A stretch of DNA of 5,893 nt from the NCBI GenBank assembly GCA_003451715.1, contig DMJN01000049.1:596-6488 (forward strand). The letters run 5' to 3'. The notes beneath the pieces are model-generated. The model was not told where the DNA came from, did not search any database, and saw only the letters and a list, made by a program, of their open reading frames with translations. A program made the position numbers and the translations under genes. How positions within the stretch are numbered: position 1 is the first letter of the stretch; each line of letters starts with the position of its first letter. Source of the stretch: Gammaproteobacteria bacterium. Its GTDB lineage: Bacteria > Pseudomonadota > Gammaproteobacteria > Pseudomonadales > Pseudohongiellaceae. Shown here one piece after another: positions 1 to 5,138 of this stretch.

Positions 1-221
1 TCCAGTTCCTGGGCTTTACGGAATTCTGCCTGGGCCTGGGTCATGCCGAAGCTGTGCAGATAACCCACACCCAGCAGAAAGTGTTCCTGCGCGGCGGCAG
101 AGCCGGAGGTGGGAAAATCGAATGAGCCGATGCGGTCAAAGTCGGCGGCCTGGGACTGAGAGCTCAGCGAGAGAGCTGCAAGAAAGGTCACTAGCAGGGT
201 TAGCAAGCTACGCTTGGTCAT
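1..221 (-). CDS. Exported TPR-type protein, N-terminal fragment
   Basis: The first 73 residues of a leftward gene that runs out of the window. Residues 1-25 form a Sec signal peptide: MTKR, a Leu/Val/Ala-rich core, then a cleavage site near SQA|ADF, so the product is exported. From residue 34 the pattern F-x-F-P-T-S-G-S, AQEHFLLGVGYLHSF and QAEFRKAQEL resembles the first helices of tetratricopeptide-repeat proteins that begin with this 'TSGS..A...F..G...LHSF' signature; this is family memory, not a search. Two ATGs are possible, at 227 and 221. The AGAGG site (228-232) touches the upper ATG but sits 6 nt before the one at 221, so 221 is chosen. Partner and pathway cannot be inferred. It is divergent from the gene at 405. 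Confidence 0.72.
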   Translation of the reverse strand, partial: MTKRSLLTLLVTFLAALSLSSQSQAADFDRIGSFDFPTSGSAAAQEHFLLGVGYLHSFGMTQAQAEFRKAQEL

Positions 222-227
222 TATCAT

Positions 228-404
228 CCTCTGATGTTCTTGTTCTTGATTGGCTACTTCACGGAGCTAAGGGTGCCAAGTCCGCTAACGCTTTGCAATC
301 CCTTCCGCGTTTAGCCACTGCCTCTTTCGGGCTGTCTGTAGCCTGGGATGAGCTAGTATAGTATGTTGATTCTCAACGATTAATTCCCCGGAGGTTGTAG
401 CATT
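228..404. other. Divergent intergenic region
   Basis: A 177-bp gap between the two divergent genes, expected to hold both promoters. On the + strand TATAGT (357-362) could be a -10 element, but no convincing -35 lies 16-18 bp upstream. A short inverted repeat, GTTGA-TTC-TCAAC (365-377), follows it and could be an operator or chance. GGAGG (390-394) is the ribosome site for the gene at 405. An open frame at 122-361 on the + strand overlaps the TPR gene and has no protein-like character, so it was not called. Confidence 0.4.
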
Positions 405-917
405 GTGAAGCAAAGATTAGCGGTTTTTCTGGTCGTTGGCTTGCTGACCGGACCCATTGCCTATTCTCAACAGTTGGGTTGTGAAGAGCTGCAGGGTTTC
501 GCCGATTTCGCCTTCTGGATCGGCGAATGGGAAGTGTTCGATAATGCCACCGGGAACCGGGCCGGGGAAAACAGTATTCAATCCATGGAGCAGGGCTGCA
601 TGATGCTGGAACGCTGGACCAGCAGCAACGGCGTCACCGGTACCAGCCTGAACTACTACAATCCGGTGACCAGGGAATGGCGGCAGGTGTGGGTATCGGC
701 AGGGCGTTATTCCATCGATATCGTCGGTGGCTTACGGGGAGACTCAATAGTGTTGGAGGGGAGCATTTACAATTTTGCCGGTGCCGTGTGGGATTTTCGG
801 GGCAGTTGGACAGCTAACGCCGACGGCAGCGTGCGACAGTTCTTCGAGCGGTTTAATCACGATTCCGGGGAGTGGGACAGCTGGTTTGACGGACGCTATG
901 TGCGCAAGTCCCAATAA
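405..917 (+). CDS. Secreted protein of unknown function, lipocalin-like fold suspected
   Basis: 170 aa, starting at GTG with GGAGG 10 nt upstream. Residues 1-21 are a signal peptide (MKQR, hydrophobic core, cleavage near AYS|QQ), so the mature protein is periplasmic or secreted. The mature part opens with FAFWIGEWEV (35-44), followed by GENSI, EQGCMMLERW, SLNYYNP and EWRQVWV. It ends with alternating strands rich in aromatic residues (WDFRGSW, VRQFFERF, WDSWFDGRY). This resembles uncharacterised secreted proteins with a 'FDFWIGEWEV...G.N...GC.L.E.W...W.Q.WV' pattern, probably a small beta-barrel that binds a hydrophobic ligand; the fold and ligand are inference. Cys26 and Cys65 could form a disulfide. 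It stands alone and converges on the gene cluster ending at 995. Confidence 0.8.
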   Translation: MKQRLAVFLVVGLLTGPIAYSQQLGCEELQGFADFAFWIGEWEVFDNATGNRAGENSIQSMEQGCMMLERWTSSNGVTGTSLNYYNPVTREWRQVWVSAGRYSIDIVGGLRGDSIVLEGSIYNFAGAVWDFRGSWTANADGSVRQFFERFNHDSGEWDSWFDGRYVRKSQ

Positions 918-939
918 GATCTCACGCAGAATTTCACAA

Positions 940-969
940 AAAAGGGGCACCTTAGACGGCGCCCCTTTT
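940..969. terminator. Bidirectional intrinsic terminator
   Basis: The arms AAAAGGGGC (940-948) and GCCCCTTTT (961-969) pair perfectly over 9 bp around a 12-nt loop; two C-G pairs inside the loop could extend the stem. An A-run (938-943) on one side and the T-run (966-969) on the other give a U-tract in either direction. It lies 22 bp after the stop at 917 and 25 bp after the opposing stop at 995, the expected place for a shared terminator of convergent genes. Confidence 0.85.
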
Positions 970-994
970 CTGGCTGGCCCCTTATGGGCTGCAT

Positions 995-1963
995 TTAATC
1001 GAGGGGTATGGGCGAGCCACTGACTCCACTCATGGGTTCACCCACTACTGCATTCCAGGCAATTTTCTGTAGCAGTAATTCCCGCTCCGCAGAGCTCGGG
1101 TCCGATGGATCTACCAATGCTTGCAGTCCTACCGGGCTCTCCCTGTACATGGCGGCAAACCAGGCGTAAGTCACCACATTCATTACCGGTTGCGCCCCAT
1201 GTCCAATCGGATCACGAAACACTTCTGATTGCTTATTAATACCCGCTACATTGCCTTTGATGATTTCCTTGCGCAGCGTGTACACGACAATAGAAGAAGG
1301 GACTACGCTGGCCATTGCACGATTGGCACGGTGATTGATTCCAGCAAGTTGACCACGCAACCTGTCGAGGTATTCATCTTCGCCATGCAGGGTTTCCAGC
1401 CAACCGTCGATAGTGTCCAGCGTGGCGTTATCACGATCTGCATTCACGAAACCATTACCACCATTTCCTCCCACACTCGCTGTGCTGCCATAGCCATCCC
1501 ACGCCGACCAGGAATTTTGCACCATGAGCCGGCTGTCTGGATTGGTCTGAATAAGCAGGTCGCCAAATAAATCGATGCCGTCTTCGGGCATGATGGCATT
1601 GGGTGACATGGTAAACACGTCCACACCGCCTTTGTGCAGCGCCACCTTGGCGATATTCTTCGAGTCATCACCATCCCCCTGGTTCCAGTGCTGCATGGGG
1701 GTAGATCCACCGATCATCTGTACTGCGAGATTTGCATGTCCGAGCTTACCCGCTTCTTCGGCAAGTGCCGCCAGAGGACCGGGGCTGGTTTCTCCGGTCT
1801 GGCGATTAGTGCGTGGCCCGATAAACACATTGAAGGAGTGGGTGGCCATCACATACTTCTGGCCACGCTCGATGGCATCTGCAGTTGCGACATTACTGAA
1901 TCCCAGAAGTGCCAGCAGCAGCGCTATGACATAAAAAGAGTGAATCCTTTGTTGTTTTTGCAT
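995..1963 (-). CDS. Exported SGNH-hydrolase-like protein
   Basis: 322 aa. The frame is open to 1996, but GAGGAG followed by a 6-nt spacer precedes ATG at 1963, so that start is preferred; it also gives a clean signal peptide (hydrophobic core 11-22, cleavage near ADA|IER at 30). Conserved-looking blocks occur in SGNH/GDSL order: ATHSF with Ser43, MIGGST with Gly85-86, TMSPN with Asn112, and DPIGH with Asp251 and His255 followed by a Tyr/Ala-rich helix. This matches a Ser-Gly-Asn-His esterase layout, though the classical GDS motif is replaced by HSF. GGNGGNG (155-161) and QNSWSAWDG (139-147) are further landmarks. A periplasmic esterase or acyl-carbohydrate hydrolase is a reasonable inference; the substrate is unknown. 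It is the last gene of the probable 3146-995 transcript, 51 bp after the GST gene, and ends at the terminator at 940-969. Confidence 0.68.
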   Translation of the reverse strand: MQKQQRIHSFYVIALLLALLGFSNVATADAIERGQKYVMATHSFNVFIGPRTNRQTGETSPGPLAALAEEAGKLGHANLAVQMIGGSTPMQHWNQGDGDDSKNIAKVALHKGGVDVFTMSPNAIMPEDGIDLFGDLLIQTNPDSRLMVQNSWSAWDGYGSTASVGGNGGNGFVNADRDNATLDTIDGWLETLHGEDEYLDRLRGQLAGINHRANRAMASVVPSSIVVYTLRKEIIKGNVAGINKQSEVFRDPIGHGAQPVMNVVTYAWFAAMYRESPVGLQALVDPSDPSSAERELLLQKIAWNAVVGEPMSGVSGSPIPLD

Positions 1964-2014
1964 TGTAAGCTCCTCGATCTTTCGAGAGTTATTCAAGCTG
2001 GGATGCCAGGCTTG

Positions 2015-2644
2015 CTAGGTAATACCGTGTAGTTTAAACACTTTAACAACTGAAGCACGCTCACGCATGCGTTTATTGTGTTCGTTTATCCTGGGGAACT
2101 CTTCGATGTCCACCTTGTCCCCTTTCAGCCAAAGGGAAATGCAGAACAGGTAACAATCACTCACCGTAAAATCTTCTCCCAGCACCCAGGGCCCGACAAA
2201 CATTTCTTTTTCGATCAACTCGAAACTCTCATGCATGGTCTGTGGCACCTTGGCACGCATCGCGCTGATGGCGGCATCATCATCCACCCAGCGAGTTCCT
2301 CGAATCTTGTGCGCGTGGTTCACATGTACCGTGGCAGCAAGGTAGACATTGATTTCCTGCATTTTCGCGAATCGGTACGGATCCTCCAGCGGTGCCAGCT
2401 TAGCTTCCGGGTATGCCTGGGCAATATAGGCAAGAATCGCCGGAGTCTCAGTGATGATGCCCTTATCCGTGACCAGCGAGGGCACCCGCCCCTTGGGATT
2501 AATGCTGAGATAGTCCTGCGAGCGTTGTTCGGTAATGGAGAAGTCCAGTTTTCTGGACTCGTAAGTCGCTCCGGCCTCTTCCAATGCGATATGGCAGGCA
2601 ACAGAAACAGTCAGGGGTGCGTAATAAAAAATCATCTTTGTCAT
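2015..2644 (-). CDS. Glutathione S-transferase family protein
   Basis: 209 aa, about the standard length of bacterial GSTs. The N-terminal thioredoxin-fold domain (about 1-80) has FYYAP, an ALEEAG helix, NPKGRVPSL with the cis-Pro at Pro55, and ETPAI (66-70), which normally binds the glutathione gamma-glutamyl group. The helical C-terminal domain (about 88-209) has FVGPWVLGEDFTVSD, with the N-capping box T160-x-x-D163. It probably conjugates glutathione to a cytosolic electrophile. Compared with beta-class enzymes (YYSPGACS), the cysteine position is Val13 while the next serine, Ser14, is kept; Cys17 lies three residues on. The frame opens at 2674, but that ATG overlaps the upstream gene and has no ribosome site. 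ATG at 2644 follows AGAGAG and starts 13 bp after the kinase-like gene's stop. Confidence 0.88.
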   Translation of the reverse strand: MTKMIFYYAPLTVSVACHIALEEAGATYESRKLDFSITEQRSQDYLSINPKGRVPSLVTDKGIITETPAILAYIAQAYPEAKLAPLEDPYRFAKMQEINVYLAATVHVNHAHKIRGTRWVDDDAAISAMRAKVPQTMHESFELIEKEMFVGPWVLGEDFTVSDCYLFCISLWLKGDKVDIEEFPRINEHNKRMRERASVVKVFKLHGIT

Positions 2645-2657
2645 GCTCTCTATTCGA

Positions 2658-3146
2658 TTAATCGTCTCTGTCATTGGCTAAATACACAGTCTTCTTCCCG
2701 GAAAACTGATTATAGAAAGACTGGTGCGAATCAAGCGACAAAACGCCTTCACGTTGATTATATTGCGCGATCCACTCGAGTAACATATCCAGGTTGGCAT
2801 CCTGGATTTCTTTGGATTCATATTTGTGTGGCTCCCAGGGACGGTTCCCGGCGTTTTCAGCACATAGCTCGATGGGCAAATTCAAGAAAATAATTTCCGT
2901 GGCTGCTGGAGATGCCAGTTCGAGCAAGTCCGTGTAACAGCCTTCTATTACCCAGGCATCATGCTGCGTAGTGAACTCCTGTATTTTGACGAATGACTCA
3001 TCCAGCGGGGCTCGCTCAGGCGGATTCGTTGGCTGCCAGGCGAGTTCATCCAGGTCCAGGTGCGCCAGTTCTTCCGAGATACACAACTGGTTTGCCAGCG
3101 TCGATTTGCCTGAGCCGGAGTTACCAAATATCAGAATTTTTCTCAT
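2658..3146 (-). CDS. Small P-loop NTPase, adenylate-kinase-like
   Basis: 162 aa cytosolic protein. Strand one plus Walker A is ILIFGNSGSGKST, with the P-loop at residues 8-16 (Lys14, Ser15). HLDLDELAW (29-37) carries the acidic residues usual after the first helix of small-molecule kinases, and WVIEGCY (65-71) is the 'vi-eG-y' strand of the adenylate/shikimate-kinase-like and FlaR/'topology modulation' group. FLNLP (87-91) is the next core strand. A lid with several arginines, usual in these kinases, is poorly developed: only R102 in NRPWEP and R122 are visible near it. It probably phosphorylates a small molecule, but the substrate is unknown. The start ATG has only a weak AAG upstream. It heads the probable transcript with the GST and SGNH-like genes. 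Confidence 0.8.
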   Translation of the reverse strand: MRKILIFGNSGSGKSTLANQLCISEELAHLDLDELAWQPTNPPERAPLDESFVKIQEFTTQHDAWVIEGCYTDLLELASPAATEIIFLNLPIELCAENAGNRPWEPHKYESKEIQDANLDMLLEWIAQYNQREGVLSLDSHQSFYNQFSGKKTVYLANDRDD

Positions 3147-3186
3147 CTTGCGTTTTGGATTGGGTTTGAATACCTAAGTGAGGAGG

Positions 3187-3214
3187 TTTGCATTGCCGTC
3201 TACTTTGTATTGCC
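3187..3214. repeat. Two tandem 11-bp direct repeats
   Basis: TTTGCATTGCC (3187-3197) and TTTGTATTGCC (3204-3214) match at 10 of 11 positions with a 17-bp period. They sit in the 70-bp gap between the stop at 3217 and the start of the kinase-like gene at 3146, where that gene's promoter is expected. They could bind a regulator or be chance. This is also the left edge of the AT-richer block. Confidence 0.4.
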
Positions 3215-3216
3215 TC

Positions 3217-3753
3217 TCAAAATGCATCACCGAACTTTCTAGTGAGTTCAACTGTCGCCTCGGGTAACTCTCGGACCTGCATTCTATAGGAGTACAGGCG
3301 ACTGGATACTTCAACAGAATAAAATTTACCTCCGTATGAAAACTCAATATAGGGTTGCTCGGACATTTCAAATTCGATCGAATCTTCACGTTCTCGAATC
3401 GTTGCCATGCTGCCATTTCGTTTCCATGCGCTATAGTTAACGAGATGAATATCGGTGCCGCCGAGAAGGAATGCATTATTGTCATGCATGAGATAAAGAT
3501 TATTATCCAGGATAGGCAGTTTGCTTAAGTATGGCGGCTCTCCGTTAAAGATGACGCGCTCAGCGGCTCTGGGCAGAGTGTTAGATACGGGCTGACCGGA
3601 TGGAGAATTTGCAGCGCTCCGCTCATTCATTGGAGCTTCAAGATTTTCCACTGTCGATTCCCAATAGCTACTACCGCCGTACAATGCAAGCGCGGCTATT
3701 GATACAGTAAAGACACTGACAAGCGATTTCTTGAGGCTAGACCATTTTTTCAT
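3217..3753 (-). CDS. Membrane-anchored protein, not recognised
   Basis: 178 aa, no family recognised. Lys2, Lys3, Lys8 and Lys9 precede a hydrophobic segment at about 10-25 (SLVSVFTVSIAALALYGG), which could be an uncleaved signal anchor or a signal peptide. A Ser/Pro/Asn-rich linker follows (about 40-62, RSAANSPSGQPVSN). The remainder (65-178) is a polar domain with many Tyr residues in alternating patterns (NLYLMHDNNAFLLGG, DSIEFEM, PYIEFSYGGKFYSVEV, SSRLYSYRMQVREL), suggesting a beta-rich periplasmic domain. No cysteine, lipobox or catalytic motif is visible. The ATG has no ribosome site of its own; an 11-codon leader ORF ends with ATGA overlap on it (3750-3785), so translation may be coupled. 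It is the last gene of the AT-richer block. Confidence 0.7.
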   Translation of the reverse strand: MKKWSSLKKSLVSVFTVSIAALALYGGSSYWESTVENLEAPMNERSAANSPSGQPVSNTLPRAAERVIFNGEPPYLSKLPILDNNLYLMHDNNAFLLGGTDIHLVNYSAWKRNGSMATIREREDSIEFEMSEQPYIEFSYGGKFYSVEVSSRLYSYRMQVRELPEATVELTRKFGDAF

Positions 3754-3785
3754 AAGGTTCTAAATAAAGAGTGCACCCAGCCCAT
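3750..3785 (-). CDS. Leader mini-ORF overlapping the 3753 start
   Basis: Directly after AAGGAG (3791-3786) comes ATG GGC TGG GTG CAC and so on, reading MGWVHSLFRTL and stopping at TGA (3752-3750). This stop shares ATGA with the start of the 178-aa gene. The GTG at 3776 is nine bases from AAGGAG and may be the true initiation codon. The first residues resemble the start of the next gene upstream (MRYVHWLLK), so this is probably a duplicated 5' end truncated by a stop, now possibly acting as a translational leader. A free peptide function is unlikely. Confidence 0.4.
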   Translation of the reverse strand: MGWVHSLFRTL

Positions 3786-3796
3786 CTCCTTGATTT
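3771..3796 (-). repeat. Leader repeat, copy C
   Basis: On the minus strand: AAATC, then AAGGAGAT, then GGGCTGGGTGCAC. It matches copy B at 18 of 21 positions from AAGGAG onward, well beyond a shared ribosome site, because GCT and GTGCAC are also kept. It lies 18 bp before the 178-aa gene and carries its leader mini-ORF. Confidence 0.65.
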
Positions 3797-3814
3797 GAGT
3801 GTAAGGTGGAGTTG

Positions 3815-4363
3815 TCAAGGTACATAATCTAAGAAGAGTACTTCTGAGTTAATGCCCAATGAGTGACAGATTCTGCGAAATGAAAGCGAATGATTAGCAC
3901 CACAAATCAATAACACTGGCCATTCTTCTTTCGATAGAATTCTTGCTATCCAAACACTCTCGCGAATGGACGAAACTAGTTCACCAAAATCCCCTCGAAA
4001 AGGACTGCCAGATTCAATATCGAGAGATTTAGCTGCTGTGAGAACAGTTGAATCTCCAAGAGAAAGCAATTCACGCTCTTCTGTGGAGAGATCAAGTGCT
4101 TGAACTGGGAGTTTGGAACCAAATAACCGTTGAGCTACAGTGCTCTGAACACCATATTTGGCCAGTCCATCGCTGGAAATCTCTTCTGCAATTCTTGCGA
4201 TCTTGTACTTGGTGCAAATAGCCTGTAGTTCAGACTCGAATGAAGCAATGCTCGGTTTATCATACTTGTCAGTACCACACTGTAGGTTATGATTAGTTCC
4301 AAATATGTAAATATCCGCTCCGCTGGGATCATTGAGCCCTAACACTTTTAGTAACCAGTGCAC
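3815..4363 (-). CDS. TraB/TIKI/ChaN-EreA-like protein (putative)
   Basis: 182 aa from GTG at 4363. IYIFGTNHN (His25) opens the domain, RIAEEIS (Glu60, Glu61) is the second strand, and WPVLLICGANHSLSFRRI (His158) followed by a helix, G170 and VLFLDYVP closes it. This order (G-x-x-H, then acidic strand, then G-A-x-H-S near the C-terminus) is the layout of the TraB/PrgY, TIKI and ChaN/EreA-like superfamily, whose members include metal-dependent peptidases and esterases. The match is from motif reading only. No signal peptide is visible, so it is probably cytosolic. ATG at 4372 touches AAGGAG (zero spacing) whereas GTG at 4363 is nine bases away, so GTG is preferred; the ATG would add Met-Arg-Tyr. 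Upstream is the toxin-antitoxin pair; downstream is the 178-aa gene. It is AT-richer than the flanking genes. Confidence 0.6.
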   Translation of the reverse strand: MHWLLKVLGLNDPSGADIYIFGTNHNLQCGTDKYDKPSIASFESELQAICTKYKIARIAEEISSDGLAKYGVQSTVAQRLFGSKLPVQALDLSTEERELLSLGDSTVLTAAKSLDIESGSPFRGDFGELVSSIRESVWIARILSKEEWPVLLICGANHSLSFRRICHSLGINSEVLFLDYVP

Positions 4364-4383
4364 GTAGCGCATCTCCTTGAATT
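4358..4383 (-). repeat. Leader repeat, copy B
   Basis: On the minus strand: AATTC, AAGGAGAT, then GCGCTACGTGCAC. It supplies the ribosome site and first codons of the TraB-like gene. It matches copy C at 18 of 21 and copy A at 15 of 21 positions counted from AAGGAG. Confidence 0.65.
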
Positions 4384-4395
4384 GATTGTTGTGTG

Positions 4396-4421
4396 CAATT
4401 AAAAACTCTCAGGTTTAATTG
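4396..4421. repeat. Perfect 8-bp inverted repeat
   Basis: CAATTAAA (4396-4403) and TTTAATTG (4414-4421) are perfect inverse complements around a 10-nt spacer, between leader copies A and B. The arms are nearly all A/T and no U-tract follows on the minus strand, so it is a poor terminator. A protein-binding site is possible; function unknown. Confidence 0.45.
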
Positions 4422-4422
4422 G

Positions 4423-4461
4423 TTAGTTCTTAGAAGCCAACTCTTGGTCTACAAATCGAAT
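4423..4461 (-). pseudogene. Decayed short frame after leader copy A
   Basis: After AAGGAG of copy A the frame equivalent to the TraB-like gene's start reads ATT CGA TTT GTA GAC, giving IRFVDQELASKN and then TAA. The pattern (I/M)-R-(F/Y)-V matches MRYV of copy B, but ATG and GTG are both lost (ATT, GTA). It looks like the remnant of a duplicated 5' end rather than a working gene. The 105 bp between 4373 and 4477 hold only this, copy A and the 8-bp inverted repeat. Confidence 0.35.
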
Positions 4462-4472
4462 CTCCTTGATTT
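4447..4472 (-). repeat. Leader repeat, copy A
   Basis: On the minus strand: AAATC, AAGGAGAT, then TCGATTTGTAGAC. It begins 10 bases after the antitoxin's TAA stop at 4478. The stop lies in GCATAAC, followed by eight bases and CAAGGAGAT, which looks like the left half of an integron attC site, but no matching right half was found. No complete gene follows this copy directly. Confidence 0.55.
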
Positions 4473-4477
4473 GTTTG

Positions 4478-4738
4478 TTATGCAGCAGATTCATGCTCGA
4501 TGTCCCAGCCAGGAAATACAAGCACAGCAGGGTGGCAGCGAAGTGCTCTAGCCAGGACTTTCGCTCGTTCTACTCCTAGCTGGATTCTCTCGTTTTCGAT
4601 CGCGGATATAGTAGACTGAGGTATACCAGTTAGCTCTGCGAGTTCATTCTGGCTCAGCTCTTGAAGTTCTCTCAGAATCTTTACGGATTCTCCGACAGAA
4701 ACCTCAATGGAACGTTTTGCTAGTCTGTAATCATTCAT
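4478..4738 (-). CDS. XRE-family antitoxin of type II TA system
   Basis: 86 aa. A lambda-repressor-type helix-turn-helix lies at about 28-50: LSQNELAELTGIPQSTISAIEN, with the recognition helix in QSTISAIEN. The C-terminal part (RAKVLARALRCHPAVLVFPGWD) completes the fold and probably contacts the toxin. It should neutralise the RelE-like toxin and repress the shared promoter by binding the palindrome at 5030-5043. ATG at 4738 is one base after the toxin stop (TAACATG) with GGAGG seven bases upstream, inside the toxin gene; this is far better than the in-frame ATG at 4759, which would only add MIIGGSN. The toxin-first order is that of higBA-type modules. The stop TAA is part of GCATAAC at the leader-repeat junction. 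Confidence 0.92.
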   Translation of the reverse strand: MNDYRLAKRSIEVSVGESVKILRELQELSQNELAELTGIPQSTISAIENERIQLGVERAKVLARALRCHPAVLVFPGWDIEHESAA

Positions 4739-4739
4739 G

Positions 4740-5021
4740 TTACTTCCTCCGATAATCATGGGGCGTAACGTTTTCTACTTGAACTAGAACCCTATCTTTC
4801 TCAACTTTATAGATGACGCGATATTGAATATTCAATCTTGAAGATCGAAATCCCTTCCACTTTCCTGAAAGTGATTCGTCTCTAAATCCCTTAATCTTTC
4901 TAAGGCCTAACGGCCCAGAAATAGTAACGATGTCCTTCCATTTCTCATATCCCTTCCGTACATCTAGCGGCGCTGAAGAGAGGCTTCTGGATATCTGTTT
5001 ATGTTCGTAGATAGCCCACAT
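4740..5021 (-). CDS. RelE/HigB-like toxin of type II TA system
   Basis: 93 aa, usual length for RelE/ParE-superfamily ribosome-dependent mRNA interferases. It opens with MWAIYEHKQISRSL, a helix (RKGYEKWKDIV), then GPLGLRKIKGF and LSGKWKGFRSSRLNIQYRVIYKVEKDRVLVQVENV, the antiparallel sheet with the Arg/Tyr/Lys residues typical of the family. It ends in TPHDYRRK, where His and Tyr sit at the usual catalytic C-terminal position. It is expected to cleave translated mRNA when the antitoxin is lost. It is first in a two-gene operon; its stop is one base before the antitoxin ATG. No ribosome site precedes the ATG (ATTTTTAGTATG), and the promoter lies so close that the mRNA may be leaderless. No inactivating mutation is seen. 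Confidence 0.92.
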   Translation of the reverse strand: MWAIYEHKQISRSLSSAPLDVRKGYEKWKDIVTISGPLGLRKIKGFRDESLSGKWKGFRSSRLNIQYRVIYKVEKDRVLVQVENVTPHDYRRK

Positions 5022-5043
5022 ACTAAAAATAGTATATATACTA
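5021..5043. promoter_or_regulatory. Probable TA operator (alternating half-sites)
   Basis: TAGTATATATACTA (5030-5043) is a perfect 14-bp palindrome that covers the -10 element of the toxin-antitoxin promoter. A third half-site TACTA (5021-5025) is inverted relative to TAGTA (5030-5034), giving TACTA-4-TAGTA-4-TACTA with equal 4-bp spacers. Such symmetry over the promoter is what XRE-antitoxin autoregulation needs; antitoxin binding itself is inferred. Confidence 0.7.
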
Positions 5044-5058
5044 AATATGATATGTCAA
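5031..5058 (-). promoter_or_regulatory. Sigma70-type promoter of the TA operon
   Basis: On the minus strand a consensus -35 TTGACA (5058-5053), a 16-bp spacer and a -10 TATACT (5036-5031). Transcription should start at about 5023-5026, only two to five bases before the toxin ATG at 5021. This is the best promoter in the window. Confidence 0.82.
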
Positions 5059-5097
5059 GAATTGCTCCAGATTGCACGGAATACGCTGCAAAACGTC

Positions 5098-5131
5098 GCC
5101 CATTAATAATGGGCAGGGTGCTAGCTCTGCC
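5098..5131. repeat. Two small hairpins upstream of TA promoter
   Basis: GCCCATT-AAT-AATGGGC (5098-5114) is a perfect 7-bp stem with a 3-nt loop. GGCAG (5112-5116) and CTGCC (5127-5131) form a second stem that competes with the end of the first. Together with the palindrome at 5139-5189 they make most of the 5059-5201 gap foldable. No ORF is visible here. Confidence 0.5.
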
Positions 5132-5138
5132 TCTGATT

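Noticed and set aside
122..361. Open frame on the + strand, 79 codons
   Set aside because: It overlaps the TPR gene's signal-peptide region antisense, has no ribosome site and no protein-like pattern.
1964..1996. Longer start for the SGNH-like gene (ATG at 1996)
   Set aside because: GAGGAG with 6-nt spacing fits ATG at 1963, and the signal peptide begins naturally there.
2645..2674. Longer start for the GST (ATG at 2674)
   Set aside because: It would overlap the upstream gene's end, has no ribosome site and adds residues not seen before the GST fold.
2078..2893. Long + strand open frame, 271 codons
   Set aside because: Antisense to the GST and the kinase-like gene, both of which have clear family motifs on the minus strand.
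3754..3814. Complete attC site between the TraB-like gene and the 178-aa gene
   Set aside because: Only 61 bp are available and the minus strand holds no GTTRRRY core.
3771..4472. The three leader repeats as a CRISPR array
   Set aside because: Only three imperfect copies with spacings of 89 and 587 bp, one inside a gene start; no array structure.
4739..4759. Longer start for the antitoxin (ATG at 4759)
   Set aside because: The added MIIGGSN is encoded by the ribosome site GGAGG itself; ATG at 4738 has ideal spacing.
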